Source: Micromonospora sonchi (GTDB lineage: Bacteria > Actinomycetota > Actinomycetes > Mycobacteriales > Micromonosporaceae). From it: 64,000 nucleotides of DNA. The notes below the pieces were generated by a model. The model ran no database searches and was not told the origin of the DNA. It worked only from the letters and a program-made list of their open reading frames with translations. A program made the translations under genes and the position numbers. Below, piece by piece: positions 43,681 through 64,000 of this stretch; the first letter of the stretch is position 1; each line of letters begins with the position of its first letter. Where the stretch lies: positions 62,001 to 126,000 of the forward strand of contig NZ_BMNB01000015.1 in the NCBI RefSeq assembly GCF_014646235.1, in the 5' to 3' direction.

Positions 43681-44337
43681 GATTACTTCAGTCACGCCCC
43701 GAACCCGGAGGCTCACACCGAACTCAAGCGACCTGAATAGTTGCCCGGGCGTCTCGCGGATCGGGCACCTATGCCAACACGGTGAGCAGACCTTCCTGCC
43801 CGTTACAGCGCGAGCACGGTACTCCACCGTGTGATCTGAAGGCGTCACGAATCTCTTGATCACCCCAACCGTGCCCGTCTCGTAAAATCCACACGGACCA
43901 TCACGCACAGGCCCCGCACAAACACTGTCCGACTTTTCCACGCCCGTGGAAACTGTTGAGGCCGGACGGAGAGTCGAACTTCGCCGTAGGGTTGTGCGGA
44001 CCGTTTCGTTACCACTTTGGCAATCAAGGACATAAATATGAATGGCGCGAACCCCAAGGCATGCCGAGCCGTGCACAGGCAGCCTCGGGACAGGCCGCGT
44101 CAGCTTGCCGGCGCGGGCGACGGCTTGCTTCCCGGCGGCGCTGCGAACCCGTGGGAATCTCACGGAGCAGAGGGTGTCCACGTCCGGGCGCGCGAAATAT
44201 CAGCCCCTCCGGCGCCACGTCAACCAACCCGATTCTCGGCTAACCCAGCTACCGAGATGCAGTTCGATCGCCGTAACTTTCACCCGTGGCGCAGATCAGC
44301 GCTCACTGGGAACCGCTCTAACAGATCGGAGTACAGC
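43681..44337. promoter_or_regulatory. Upstream region of the lasso peptide cluster
   Basis: About 650 bp of lower GC than its surroundings and without a supported gene. It must hold the lasso promoter. It includes the palindrome at 43935-43952, a TTGATC (43856) and a TAAAAT (43883) spaced too widely for a standard promoter, and an ATG at 44038 with an AAGGAC site that is in frame with the precursor. I judge the 44338 start far better, so that upstream frame is probably not used. Confidence 0.45.
43935..43952. promoter_or_regulatory. Operator-like palindrome upstream of lasso precursor
   Basis: TTTCCACG and CGTGGAAA are perfect 8-bp arms around CC, about 390 bp upstream of the precursor start. 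It is a good size for a dimeric repressor site. No regulator gene lies within the lasso cluster, so any factor binding it would act from elsewhere. Confidence 0.45.
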
Positions 44338-44457
44338 ATGTACACCGCCCCGAAGCTCACCCTCGTCGGCAAGTTCGAGACCGTCACCAAGAGCCTGGGC
44401 AGCGCCCGTGAGCGGGACATCTTCAACTCGCCGGCCCTGATCGTCATCCACTGGTAA
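44338..44457 (+). CDS. lasA: Lasso peptide precursor, cysteine-free siamycin-like core
   Basis: A 39-residue precursor. The leader shows the RRE-recognition pattern YxxPxLxxxGxxxxxT exactly (Tyr2, Pro5, Leu7, Gly11, Thr17). With Thr17 as the usual penultimate leader residue, the core is residues 19-39: 21 residues starting Ser-Leu-Gly, with Asp at core position 9 as ring acceptor (a 9-residue macrolactam) and ending VIHW. Siamycin-type peptides share the length, Leu2, Gly3, Asp9, Ile17, Val18 and Trp21, but have Cys at 1, 7, 13 and 19. Here these are Ser, Glu, Ser and Ile. A Glu at core 7 is a less likely acceptor. A GGAG site lies 7 bases before the ATG. Confidence 0.9.
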   Translation: MYTAPKLTLVGKFETVTKSLGSARERDIFNSPALIVIHW

Positions 44458-44464
44458 TACACCG

Positions 44465-44505
44465 CGGGCGGGCACGGACCGGGTCCTCCGGTCCGTGCCC
44501 GCCCG
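44465..44505 (+). terminator. Strong hairpin between lasso precursor and cyclase
   Basis: Arms 44465-44482 and 44488-44505 are perfectly complementary over 18 bp with a 5-base loop, starting 7 bp past the precursor stop codon. No U-run follows. It probably works as an attenuator or 3' stabiliser, giving more precursor message than enzyme message, as is common between RiPP precursor and enzyme genes. Confidence 0.75.
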
Positions 44506-44546
44506 GCACCAAACGCGACTCCACCGTCCATTGATCGGGAGCCAGC

Positions 44547-46355
44547 ATGCCAGTGGTCGTACTGCCAGACGTCCCGGTGCCGCCGGCGCTCACCGCCCGG
44601 ATCGCCCAGCTGGTTGGCACGGTCCTCTTCCGCCACCCGTCCGGCCGTCCCTGGATCGCCGGCACCGCGGACGGCCGCCGAGTCGTGAGCGCGCGCACCG
44701 GCGACCTCGACATCGTCGCCATCGGCACCACTATGACGGTCGACGACGATGATCTCGCCCGGCTCGCCGCTGGGCACAGCTCGGTCGTGGAACTCGACAC
44801 ACTCGCCGCCGGCCTGGCCGAGGGCGACGTGCTCGTCTTCGCCCGCCAGCATGGGCGGCTGCGCTCGCAGGCCCCGCCGCTGCTCACCAAGTCGCTGTGC
44901 TGGGCTGTCGTCGACGGGGTGCACCTCGTCGCCGACGAGCAGGCGACGCTGCGCGACCTGGCCGGGCTGCGACCTGACCCCGCGGTCGTCGCGAGCCGGC
45001 TGACCAACGCCGAAATCTCCCATCCGTTCGGCCTGAACAGCATCTGGGCCGGTGTGCGGCCCGCAGGCCCCGGCCAGTGGCTCGACTCCCGACAGGACCG
45101 GCCGCCCGTCCCGGTGACGTGGTGGCGGCCACCGGAGCCGGACGGCTCGCTGGAAGATCTCGTCGGCCGGCTGCACGACGACATCGCGGCCGCGCTGCGC
45201 CTGCGCACCTGGGCACACCAGACCGTCAGCGCGGACCTGTCCGGTGGGCTCGACTCCACGACGCTCAACTTCTTCCTGGCCGGCATCGGCCGCAAGGCGC
45301 ACACGCTCTTCCTCGAGACCGCTGACATGGCCAACAACGATCACATCTGGGCCGGGCGGGCCGCCTCCGAGCTGGACACCGAGCATCGCGTCGTACCCTA
45401 TGCCGACCTCGTGCCCTACCTGCTCGACGAACGCACCTGCACGGTCGAGACCTGTCCCGAGGGGCCGAGCATGGCCAACACCGCGGTCGGGGCGGTCCCC
45501 CTGGTGCTCCGGGCGATGGCCGACACCGACACCAGCCTGCACCTCAACGGGCACGCCGGCGACGCGCTCTTCGGGCCGGTGTCGACCATGCTGTGGTCGC
45601 TGATGCGCTCCGGGGAAAGGGGACGGCTGCGCCGCACCTGGCGGCTGCGGCTGCTCAACCGGTACCGGCTCGGGACGACCGTGCGGATGCTGGCGAGCAA
45701 CAACTCCTACCGCGAGGACCTACTCCGGATCGCCGGGCACACCTTCGACGGGCGCGACGAAGACATCACCAGTTGGGCCCGATGGGTCACCCTGCCAAAC
45801 GCGCACCCCGCGCTGACCGAGACCGCACGGGAACACCTGCGCCGGGCGGCCGCCGACGCCGCCCGGGACGAGCCAGCCCCGCTCGCCGCCGACCGGACCA
45901 GCCATCAGATCCTTCAGTACCTGGTCGCGCACGGCAACGCCGTCCGTCGGATGAACCAGGCCGCCACGCCGGGCGCGGGAGTGCTCTTCGACAGCCCGTA
46001 CCTCGACCGGCGCATCGTCGAGACCAGCCTCGCCCTGCGCATCGGCGACCGGGCGCACCAGCGCCCGCCGAAGCCGTTGCTGGCAGCGGCCCGGCCGGCC
46101 GCGATGTCGCTGGATTACTTCACCCGCACGGACAAGGGCGACTACACCGCCGAGACCTTCCACCAGCACAAGGCGCTGAAGCCACTGCTGCACGACCTGT
46201 TCGCCAACGGCTCCGCCTTGGAGGAGATGGGTCTGGTCTCGGCCGAGCGCATCGTGCGCGCCGCCAGCGAGTTCACCGTGAGCGGCACCAGCTACGCCGA
46301 CCTGGACAACATCGTCTTCGCCGAGCGCTGGCTCCGGTCGGTGCACGGAACGTGA
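44547..46355 (+). CDS. lasC: Lasso cyclase (asparagine synthetase-like)
   Basis: A 602-residue member of the asparagine synthetase B-like family. An N-terminal glutaminase-like domain (residues 1-200) lacks a catalytic Cys at position 2. The PP-loop SGGLDSTTLNFF near residue 231 binds ATP. The C-terminal synthetase core contains LNGHAGDALFGPVS. It adenylates the side chain of the ring acceptor Asp and joins it to the new N-terminus, closing the lasso. The ATG at 44547 has GGGAG upstream. The gene lies 89 bp after the precursor, across the strong hairpin, and is followed 19 bp later by the RRE gene. Confidence 0.95.
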   Translation: MPVVVLPDVPVPPALTARIAQLVGTVLFRHPSGRPWIAGTADGRRVVSARTGDLDIVAIGTTMTVDDDDLARLAAGHSSVVELDTLAAGLAEGDVLVFARQHGRLRSQAPPLLTKSLCWAVVDGVHLVADEQATLRDLAGLRPDPAVVASRLTNAEISHPFGLNSIWAGVRPAGPGQWLDSRQDRPPVPVTWWRPPEPDGSLEDLVGRLHDDIAAALRLRTWAHQTVSADLSGGLDSTTLNFFLAGIGRKAHTLFLETADMANNDHIWAGRAASELDTEHRVVPYADLVPYLLDERTCTVETCPEGPSMANTAVGAVPLVLRAMADTDTSLHLNGHAGDALFGPVSTMLWSLMRSGERGRLRRTWRLRLLNRYRLGTTVRMLASNNSYREDLLRIAGHTFDGRDEDITSWARWVTLPNAHPALTETAREHLRRAAADAARDEPAPLAADRTSHQILQYLVAHGNAVRRMNQAATPGAGVLFDSPYLDRRIVETSLALRIGDRAHQRPPKPLLAAARPAAMSLDYFTRTDKGDYTAETFHQHKALKPLLHDLFANGSALEEMGLVSAERIVRAASEFTVSGTSYADLDNIVFAERWLRSVHGT

Positions 46356-46374
46356 CCGACAAGGAGGCAACGCT

Positions 46375-46638
46375 GTGATCAGGCTCAAGCAGGGACTCTC
46401 GATAGTCGAGGTCGAGGACGGCAAGGTGCTTCTCGACACCAGGCGGGGCGTCTACTGGCATCTCAACGGCACGGCGATCACCATGCTCGAGGAACTGGAG
46501 CGCGGGCGGGACTTCGACGACCTGATGAAGGAGATCGCCACCACCGTCGGAGTAGACGAGCAGCAGATCAGGAACGACCACCTTGCCCTGATCGAGGAAC
46601 TGCGCGAGGCGAAGATCGTCGACCGGATCCGGCCGTGA
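46375..46638 (+). CDS. lasB1: Lasso RRE (PqqD-like) leader-binding protein
   Basis: An 87-residue PqqD-like RiPP recognition element. The winged-helix pattern is clear: GLSIVEVEDGKVLLDTRRG, then YWHLNGTAITMLEELERG. It binds the YxxPxL leader motif of the precursor and delivers it to the protease. The GTG at 46375 follows AAGGAGGCAACGCT, an excellent ribosome site. The stop overlaps the GTG of the protease gene (GTGA), as is usual for split B1/B2 genes in actinomycete lasso clusters. Confidence 0.95.
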   Translation: MIRLKQGLSIVEVEDGKVLLDTRRGVYWHLNGTAITMLEELERGRDFDDLMKEIATTVGVDEQQIRNDHLALIEELREAKIVDRIRP

Positions 46639-47051
46639 GCGCGCCCATCATCGCCCAGTCCGGGCTGAGGCTCGGCCTCCGACACGGGCTGCTGGCCCGG
46701 ATGGCCACGAGTACCGCCTGGTTCCTGACCCGGCTGCCACCGACGGCCATCTGCCGGGTGCTGACCGTCGTGGTCAAGGGCGCCAAGGCGGCCGACCCGC
46801 AACAGGTGTCCTACTGGCGCGGCGCGGCCAACACGGTCAGCGTCCGCTGCGCCGGCAACGGCTGCCTGCAACGGTCCGTCGCGGTGGTACTGGCCTGCCG
46901 TGTCTTCGGCACGGCACCCACCTGGCGGACCGGCTTCCGGCCCGACCCGTTCGTCGCCCACGCCTGGGTGGAGGCCGACGGAGCGCCGGTCGACGAGCCG
47001 CCCGTGGTGACGCACTTCCACATCGTCCTCGAAGTGGCGCCCACCCCATGA
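46635..47051 (+). CDS. lasB2: Lasso leader peptidase (transglutaminase-like B2)
   Basis: A 138-residue cysteine protease of the McjB/B2 family. The catalytic triad is visible as Cys77 in NGCLQRSVAV, His109 in FVAHAWVE and Asp115 in EADGAPV. It cleaves the leader after residue 18 of the precursor in an RRE-dependent way, freeing the core N-terminus for cyclisation. It overlaps the RRE gene upstream. Its stop overlaps the ATG of the 8-residue mini-ORF at 47048. Slightly short of the usual 140-150 residues but complete. Confidence 0.94.
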   Translation: MSAPIIAQSGLRLGLRHGLLARMATSTAWFLTRLPPTAICRVLTVVVKGAKAADPQQVSYWRGAANTVSVRCAGNGCLQRSVAVVLACRVFGTAPTWRTGFRPDPFVAHAWVEADGAPVDEPPVVTHFHIVLEVAPTP

Positions 47052-47074
47052 CGGAATCGAGGTCCGGCTCTTGA
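47048..47074 (+). CDS. Eight-codon coupling mini-ORF
   Basis: An ATG overlapping the protease stop (ATGA) opens a frame of eight codons (MTESRSGS) whose TGA overlaps the TTG start of the exporter gene. It carries the GAGG ribosome site of the exporter. It may simply keep ribosomes moving from the protease to the exporter gene. Coding of a functional peptide is unlikely. It is visible only as overlapping codons, so the assignment is tentative. Confidence 0.3.
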   Translation: MTESRSGS

Positions 47075-48879
47075 CCACCACCGCTGTGCAGCCTGCCGCC
47101 GCCCCGCCGGCACCGGCCGTAGAACCCGCCCCGCCGCCCCCGCCCGCCGGTTTCCCGGATGCCTTCCGGCTGCTGCGGCCCTACCGGTCACGCATGTTGC
47201 TTGCCGGGGCCCTCGGCCTCACGGCGACCGCGCTCACCGCCGTCCAGCCGCTGATCGTGGCGAACGCCGTCGACTCCTTCGCCGGCAGCGTCTCAGCCGC
47301 CTCGGTCACCGCGCTACTGGCCCTGCTGATCGGCGGCGCGGTACTCACCGCTCTGCAACAACTCGTTCTGCAGCGCACCGGCGAACGGTTCGCCTTCGAC
47401 ACCCGCGCACGCCTGATCCGGCACATCTATCGGGTACGGATCGGCGTGCTGGACCGCAACGACCGCGGTGACCTCGCCGCCCGTCTCACCGGCGACGTCT
47501 CGCACACCCAGTCGATCCTCAGCTCGGGCCTGGTGGAACTGGCAACCAGCCTGGTCATGGTGGTCGCCTCGGTGGTCCTGATGGCGCTCATCGACGGGGT
47601 GCTGCTCGCGCTCGCCGTCTCGGTGATCTGCGTGGTCGTGGCGGCCCTTTACGCGATCGGGCGGCGGACCCGGCCGGCCGGGCTGCGCTCCCAGAACGCG
47701 CTCGGTGACCTGGGCGGCACCTTCACCAAGGCCCTCGGCTCGATGCGGACCATCCGCGCCACGGTGTCCACCGCCCACGAGGCGGACCGGGCGACCGGCA
47801 AGGCCGCCACCGTGCTGGAGGCGGGTTACGCCATCGCCGGGCTGCGCGCCGTGCTGCAGACCTTCACCGGGGTCGCGCTGCAACTGCTGCTCATCTCGGT
47901 CGTCGCGGTCGGCGCGATCCGGGTGGCCGCCGGGTCGCTCACCGTCGGGCAGCTCAGCGCCTTTCTCATGTACCTGCTCCTGATAGCCGCGCCGATCGCC
48001 CAGTTCGGCAGCCTGCTGTCGATGATGGCCACCGCCTTCGGGTCGCTCACCCGCATCCTCGCGGTCGAGAACATGCCCGCCGAGACCGACGACGCGGACG
48101 TGGCCGTGACATCGGGCATCCCGGGCACGCCGACCTTTGCCCTGGACGAGGTGTCGTTCCGCTATCCCGGGCGTACCGACGCCGACCCGGCAGAGGGCGC
48201 GCCGGCCCTGCGGGACGTCACCGTCGCCTTTGCCGAGGGCCGGACGACAGCTGTCGTGGGCCCGTCCGGCGCGGGCAAGTCGACGCTGTTCGGGCTGCTG
48301 GAACGCTTCTACGAGCCGACCAGCGGGACCATCCGTTTCCGCGGTGACGACGTACGCCGGCTGCCGCGCGACTACCTGCGGGGGCAGATCGCCTACGTCG
48401 AGCAGGACGCGCCGGCCCTTCCTGGCACGATCCGCGACAATCTGCTGCTCGGCGCGCGGGCCGCCTCGGACCAGGAGTGCGCTGCTGCCCTGCTGCGGGT
48501 CAACCTGGCGCCCACCGCCGCTGCGGCGGAAATGTTCCTCGACACCCAGGTCGGCGAGGACGGCACCCTGCTCAGCGGCGGGGAACGACAGCGCCTCGCG
48601 ATCGCCCGGGCACTGCTCGCCGAGTCACCGGTCCTGCTGCTCGACGAGGTCACCTCGAACCTGGACAGCAACAACGAGAAGGTCGTGCAGGACATCATCC
48701 ACGCCAAGAGCGGCGCCCAGTCGATCATCGTGATCGCCCACCGGCTCTCCACGGTGGTCGCCGCCGATTCGATCGTCGTGCTGGACGGCGGCCGGGTGGT
48801 GGCCCAGGGCACCCACACCGAATTGCTGACCGCGTCACCGCTCTACCGGGAACTGGCCCACAACCAACTGCTGGACTGA
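47071..48879 (+). CDS. lasD: Lasso peptide ABC exporter
   Basis: A 602-residue half transporter. Six transmembrane segments lie at about residues 40-330. The C-terminal nucleotide-binding domain has Walker A GPSGAGKST, signature LSGGERQR, Walker B VLLLDEVTSNLD and the His switch IVIAHRLS. It exports the mature lasso peptide and gives the producer immunity. The TTG at 47071 is preceded by GAGG at 8 bases. A GTG at 47086 is the alternative. The N-terminal Ala/Pro-rich tail of about 25 residues is unusual for the family but follows from either start. Last gene of the lasso operon. Confidence 0.94.
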   Translation: MTTTAVQPAAAPPAPAVEPAPPPPPAGFPDAFRLLRPYRSRMLLAGALGLTATALTAVQPLIVANAVDSFAGSVSAASVTALLALLIGGAVLTALQQLVLQRTGERFAFDTRARLIRHIYRVRIGVLDRNDRGDLAARLTGDVSHTQSILSSGLVELATSLVMVVASVVLMALIDGVLLALAVSVICVVVAALYAIGRRTRPAGLRSQNALGDLGGTFTKALGSMRTIRATVSTAHEADRATGKAATVLEAGYAIAGLRAVLQTFTGVALQLLLISVVAVGAIRVAAGSLTVGQLSAFLMYLLLIAAPIAQFGSLLSMMATAFGSLTRILAVENMPAETDDADVAVTSGIPGTPTFALDEVSFRYPGRTDADPAEGAPALRDVTVAFAEGRTTAVVGPSGAGKSTLFGLLERFYEPTSGTIRFRGDDVRRLPRDYLRGQIAYVEQDAPALPGTIRDNLLLGARAASDQECAAALLRVNLAPTAAAAEMFLDTQVGEDGTLLSGGERQRLAIARALLAESPVLLLDEVTSNLDSNNEKVVQDIIHAKSGAQSIIVIAHRLSTVVAADSIVVLDGGRVVAQGTHTELLTASPLYRELAHNQLLD

Positions 48880-48891
48880 CCGCTGCAACCG

Positions 48892-48929
48892 ACGTCGCCC
48901 CGGCCGCACGAATACGGCCGGGGCGACGT
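48892..48929. terminator. Bidirectional terminator between lasso and NRPS operons
   Basis: A perfect 15-bp stem (arms 48892-48906 and 48915-48929, each containing GTCGCCCCGGCCG or its complement) with an 8-base loop. It starts 12 bp after the exporter stop and ends 6 bp before the glycosyltransferase stop on the opposite strand, so it can end both transcripts. Confidence 0.85.
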
Positions 48930-48935
48930 TGGCTC

Positions 48936-50075
48936 TTATCGCGCGGCGAACGCTTCCAGACGGTCCACCACCGTATGCAGGGGCGGCTGAGCGGCGACCT
49001 CCGCCCGTACCTCCTCCGCCGCAGCGCGAATCGCCCCGTCGGTCAGCAACCGCACCAGAGCGCCCTCGGCCTCGTCCGGGCGCGCCGCGGCCGGGTCGAG
49101 GGACACCCCCACCCCACGCCGGACCAGGACCTCGGCGTTCGCCGGCTGGTCGGCGTTGTGCGGCAGCACCAGGTGCGGCACACCGGCCGCGAGCGCGGTC
49201 AGCGCAGTGCCGGCCCCGCCGTGGTGCACGATCGCGGTGCAGGAGGGCAGCAGGGCGTGCAGCGGCACCCACCCGGCCAGGCGCACATTGCCGGGCAGTT
49301 CCTGCGGATCGAGCAGCCCCGGTTCCAGGGTCACGACGATCTCCGCCCCGGTCCGCGCCAGCGCCGCCAGCAGCGCGCCGACGCCGTCAACGCTGCCAGA
49401 TGACAGCACCGTGCCCAGCGTGACGCACACCCGCGGCTTCTCGCACGGCCGCAGCAGCCAGTCCGGCAGCGTCCGCGCCTCGTTGTACGGCACATACCGC
49501 GCCGGCCACCGCCCCGGCCGTTCACCCCCGCCCAGTGACGGCGGCCGCGGGTCGATCGTAGCGCCGCGGGCGGGCGGCTCCGGGATGCCGAGGCGTTGCC
49601 GGGTCGGTTCCAGATAGTCCGCGATCCGGCGCCGGTGCCCCTCGGCCACCTCGTCGTCACCGGCCCAGGCAAGCCGGACGCTCTGTTCGACGTGCGGTAC
49701 CCCGAGCGCGGCTGCGACCAACGGACCGGCCCCCTGTTCGAGGGTCGACACGACCAGGTCGGGTCGGTAGTCCCGGCCGACCGCCAGCAGCCCCTCGGCC
49801 ATCTCCTCGCCGAACAGGCCGAGGCCACCCCGGCGCGGGCGAGGCTGCCCCGCCGCAGTCGTGTTGATCAGGTAGCTGGCCGCCATGAACTCGGCGAACA
49901 CGTCGACGTCCGGGCACGGGTCGACGGCGCAGAGCCCGGCCCGGGTGACCGCCGCGGCCGCGGCACCGTTGTTGGCCACCACCACCTCGTGGCCCGCTGT
50001 GCGCAGCGCCCACCCGAGCGGGATCGTGGGGAGGAACAGGCCCGACCCGGGTACGCCGATCATGAGAACCTTCAT
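48936..50075 (-). CDS. GT1-like natural-product glycosyltransferase
   Basis: A 379-residue GT-B fold enzyme. The N-terminal acceptor domain begins KVLMIGVPGSGLFLPTIPLG. The C-terminal donor-binding domain has the typical VHHGGAGTALTALAAGVPHLVLP motif, as in macrolide- and glycopeptide-type glycosyltransferases. It should move a nucleotide-activated deoxysugar or hexose to the peptide made by the NRPS. No sugar-biosynthesis genes are in the window. The ATG at 50075 overlaps the MbtH stop (ATGA), so translation is coupled to the NRPS operon. It is the last gene before the terminator. Confidence 0.9.
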   Translation of the reverse strand: MKVLMIGVPGSGLFLPTIPLGWALRTAGHEVVVANNGAAAAAVTRAGLCAVDPCPDVDVFAEFMAASYLINTTAAGQPRPRRGGLGLFGEEMAEGLLAVGRDYRPDLVVSTLEQGAGPLVAAALGVPHVEQSVRLAWAGDDEVAEGHRRRIADYLEPTRQRLGIPEPPARGATIDPRPPSLGGGERPGRWPARYVPYNEARTLPDWLLRPCEKPRVCVTLGTVLSSGSVDGVGALLAALARTGAEIVVTLEPGLLDPQELPGNVRLAGWVPLHALLPSCTAIVHHGGAGTALTALAAGVPHLVLPHNADQPANAEVLVRRGVGVSLDPAAARPDEAEGALVRLLTDGAIRAAAEEVRAEVAAQPPLHTVVDRLEAFAAR

Positions 50076-50292
50076 GAAGCGGTGCTCGCACCGTCCATGA
50101 CGGCTGCCAGGCTCGCCGGGCGCATGTCGGTCCAGGTTCGCTCCACGTAGTCGAGGGCGGCCGGCCGGCTGTCTGGGCCGAACACTGTCTGCCAGCCCTG
50201 GGGCACCGGGGCGAACTCCGGCCAGAGCGAGTGCTGACCCTCGTCGTTGCGCAGAACTAGGAATACGCCGTTCTCGTCGTCGAAGGGGTTGG

Positions 50293-50296
<4 letters not shown>
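50072..50296 (-). CDS. mbtH: MbtH-family adenylation-domain partner
   Basis: A 74-residue MbtH-like protein. It has the signature residues of the family: N-D-E-x-Q-x-S-L-W-P, then PQGWQTVFG and a terminal YVERTWTDMRPASL. MbtH proteins bind NRPS adenylation domains and are often needed for their solubility and activity, notably those activating tyrosine-like or hydroxyphenylglycine substrates. Start and stop overlap the neighbours on both sides, inside a coupled operon with the NRPS and the glycosyltransferase. Confidence 0.95.
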
Positions 50297-62900
<12,604 letters not shown>

Positions 62901-62904
<4 letters not shown>

Positions 62905-64000
62905 TGCGTGGCCCGGGAGGTGAGGATCGGCAGCCGGGCCGGGCCGAGGATCCCCAGCGATGGGTGGAACCGCACCTCGCGCTCCCGGTCCACGCGCAGA
63001 TCGGGGTACCGCCGGAGCAGCGTCTGCAGCGCGACGGTCACCTCCAGCCGGGCCAGCGCCGAGCCGAGGCAGTGGTGGATGCCCCGGCCCCAGGCCAGGT
63101 TGGAGGCGTGCGGACGGTCGATGTCGAAGGTCTCCGGGTCGGGCCAGCGCCGCTCGTCCCGGTTGACCGAGGCCAGCCACACGCACACGGTCGAGCCGGC
63201 CGGGATCAACACGCCGTCCAGCTCGACGTCACGGGTGGCCACCCGCACGTCACGCGCCAGCGGGGGCCGCCAGCGCAGCACCTCCTCCACCACCGCGGGC
63301 AACCGCTCCGGGCGCTCACGCAGCGCGGCGAACGCGGCAGGATGCCCGTCCAGGGCCATCAGTACATTGCCGATCAGTACCGACGACGGTAGGTAACCTG
63401 CCAGCAGGAACATGGACACCACACCGATGATCTCCTCCGCGCTGAGCGGCCGGTCGTCGATCTCCGCCCTGGTCAGGCCGGTGATGAGGTCGTCTCCCGG
63501 GTTGCGGCGGCGGTCGTCGATCAGCGCGAGGAAGTAGCCGAGGACCTGGTTCAGCAGCTCCCCGATCCGCTCCTGCGCCGCCGCGTCCGCCACCACCTCC
63601 TCCGGTGGCTTGGCGCCGAGCAGCATGTCCGCCCAGCCGGCGAACTTCTCGTGGTCGGCGTCGGGGATACCGAACAGCTCGGCGATCACCGTGGCGGTCA
63701 GCGGTGCGGCGTAGTCGTGCACGATGTCGATCCGACCGTCCGGCGCCCCTGCCGCGGCGCGGTCGAGCAACTGCTCAGCGAGCAGGGTGATCCGGGGCTC
63801 CATGTCGGCGATGACGCGCGGGGTGAAGACCGAGCTGACCATCGACCGCAGCAGGGTGTGCCGCGGCGGGTCCACCCCGGCCAGGTGACCGGAGGCGGCC
63901 TGGGCAAGCTGCTCCTGGTCGGCAGAGATCGCGCCGGTCATGTCGCTGGAGAAGGTGGCGTGGTCGGTGAGGACCTGCACCCCTTCGGCGTACCGGAACA
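62901..64000 (-). CDS. Cytochrome P450 (partial at window edge)
   Basis: At least 366 residues are visible. The N-terminus lies beyond the right edge. ExxR is EEVLRW, and the heme-binding loop is WGRGIHHCLG with the Cys ligand. The I-helix reads FLLAGYLPSS where most family members have the acid-alcohol AGHETT. Loss of both the acidic residue and the Thr is seen in some P450s that act on NRPS-bound peptides. It overlaps the NRPS start (GTGA), so the two are coupled. It may hydroxylate or cross-link an aromatic residue of the carrier-bound peptide. The open frame continues beyond base 64000. Confidence 0.9.

Noticed and set aside
44017..44337. Longer lasso precursor from ATG 44038 or 44017
   Set aside because: The added residues are unlike any lasso leader. 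The 44338 start has a good ribosome site and gives a leader of normal length with the full YxxPxL motif.
62905..63186. Extension of the NRPS frame upstream to 63186
   Set aside because: This part is out-of-frame P450 sequence (translation low in motifs). The GTG at 62904 overlapping the P450 stop is the better start.

Overview
The window is very GC-rich, densely packed DNA with strong G/C bias at third codon positions, many GTG starts and 4-bp ATGA/GTGA gene overlaps. This is typical of an actinomycete. The gene content (an FxS-type cyclophane RiPP locus, a lasso peptide locus, a large NRPS, ECF42/DGPF, a GH54 arabinofuranosidase) suggests Micromonosporaceae, but the family assignment is inference. 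I see no rRNA, tRNA or CRISPR array.

Layout. 1-6 kb: a decayed fragment and a small secreted protein, then a four-gene operon (two membrane proteins, histidine kinase, NarL-type regulator) and a MoaD/BNR-repeat gene pair. 6-28 kb is an accessory island that looks like conflict or defence DNA. It holds a SLOG-like protein coupled to a membrane TrkA-N/RyR protein, a large P-loop ATPase, an FxSxx-COOH RiPP system (precursor fxsA, radical-SAM fxsB, a HExxH protein, the ParA-TIR-NB-ARC-TPR protein fxsT and a TIR/deoxyribosyltransferase-like protein), and a complete four-gene Wadjet (JetABCD) anti-plasmid operon. 28-43 kb is more ordinary: a Sua5/YciO protein, an FAD-dependent mutase-like protein, a PIG-V-like mannosyltransferase, a PadR/HAAS-domain pair, an AraC regulator divergent from an NmrA-like reductase, a secreted GH54 arabinofuranosidase, a second two-component system, a secreted aerolysin/ETX-MTX2-like candidate pore-forming protein, and an ECF42 sigma factor with its DGPF partner. 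43-44.3 kb is a gene-poor junction with a 27-bp-arm inverted repeat, a probable transposase remnant and operator-like palindromes.

44.3-48.9 kb is a complete class I lasso peptide cluster (precursor, cyclase, RRE, protease, ABC exporter). The predicted core matches siamycin-type peptides in length (21 residues), ring acceptor (Asp9) and C-terminal Trp, but all four cysteines are replaced. A bidirectional terminator separates it from a convergent, translationally coupled operon running in from the right edge: cytochrome P450, a 4,203-aa tetramodular NRPS, an MbtH protein and a GT1-like glycosyltransferase. The NRPS begins inside its first adenylation domain at motif A3, carries an N-methyltransferase in a predicted 4-hydroxyphenylglycine module, and ends in a thioesterase. 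It would make a glycosylated, possibly P450-modified small peptide.

Most notable: the cysteine-free siamycin-like lasso precursor, the NRPS starting mid-adenylation domain, the fxsA precursor with a four-residue tail created by overlap with fxsT, and the packing of several nucleotide-signalling/defence modules side by side.
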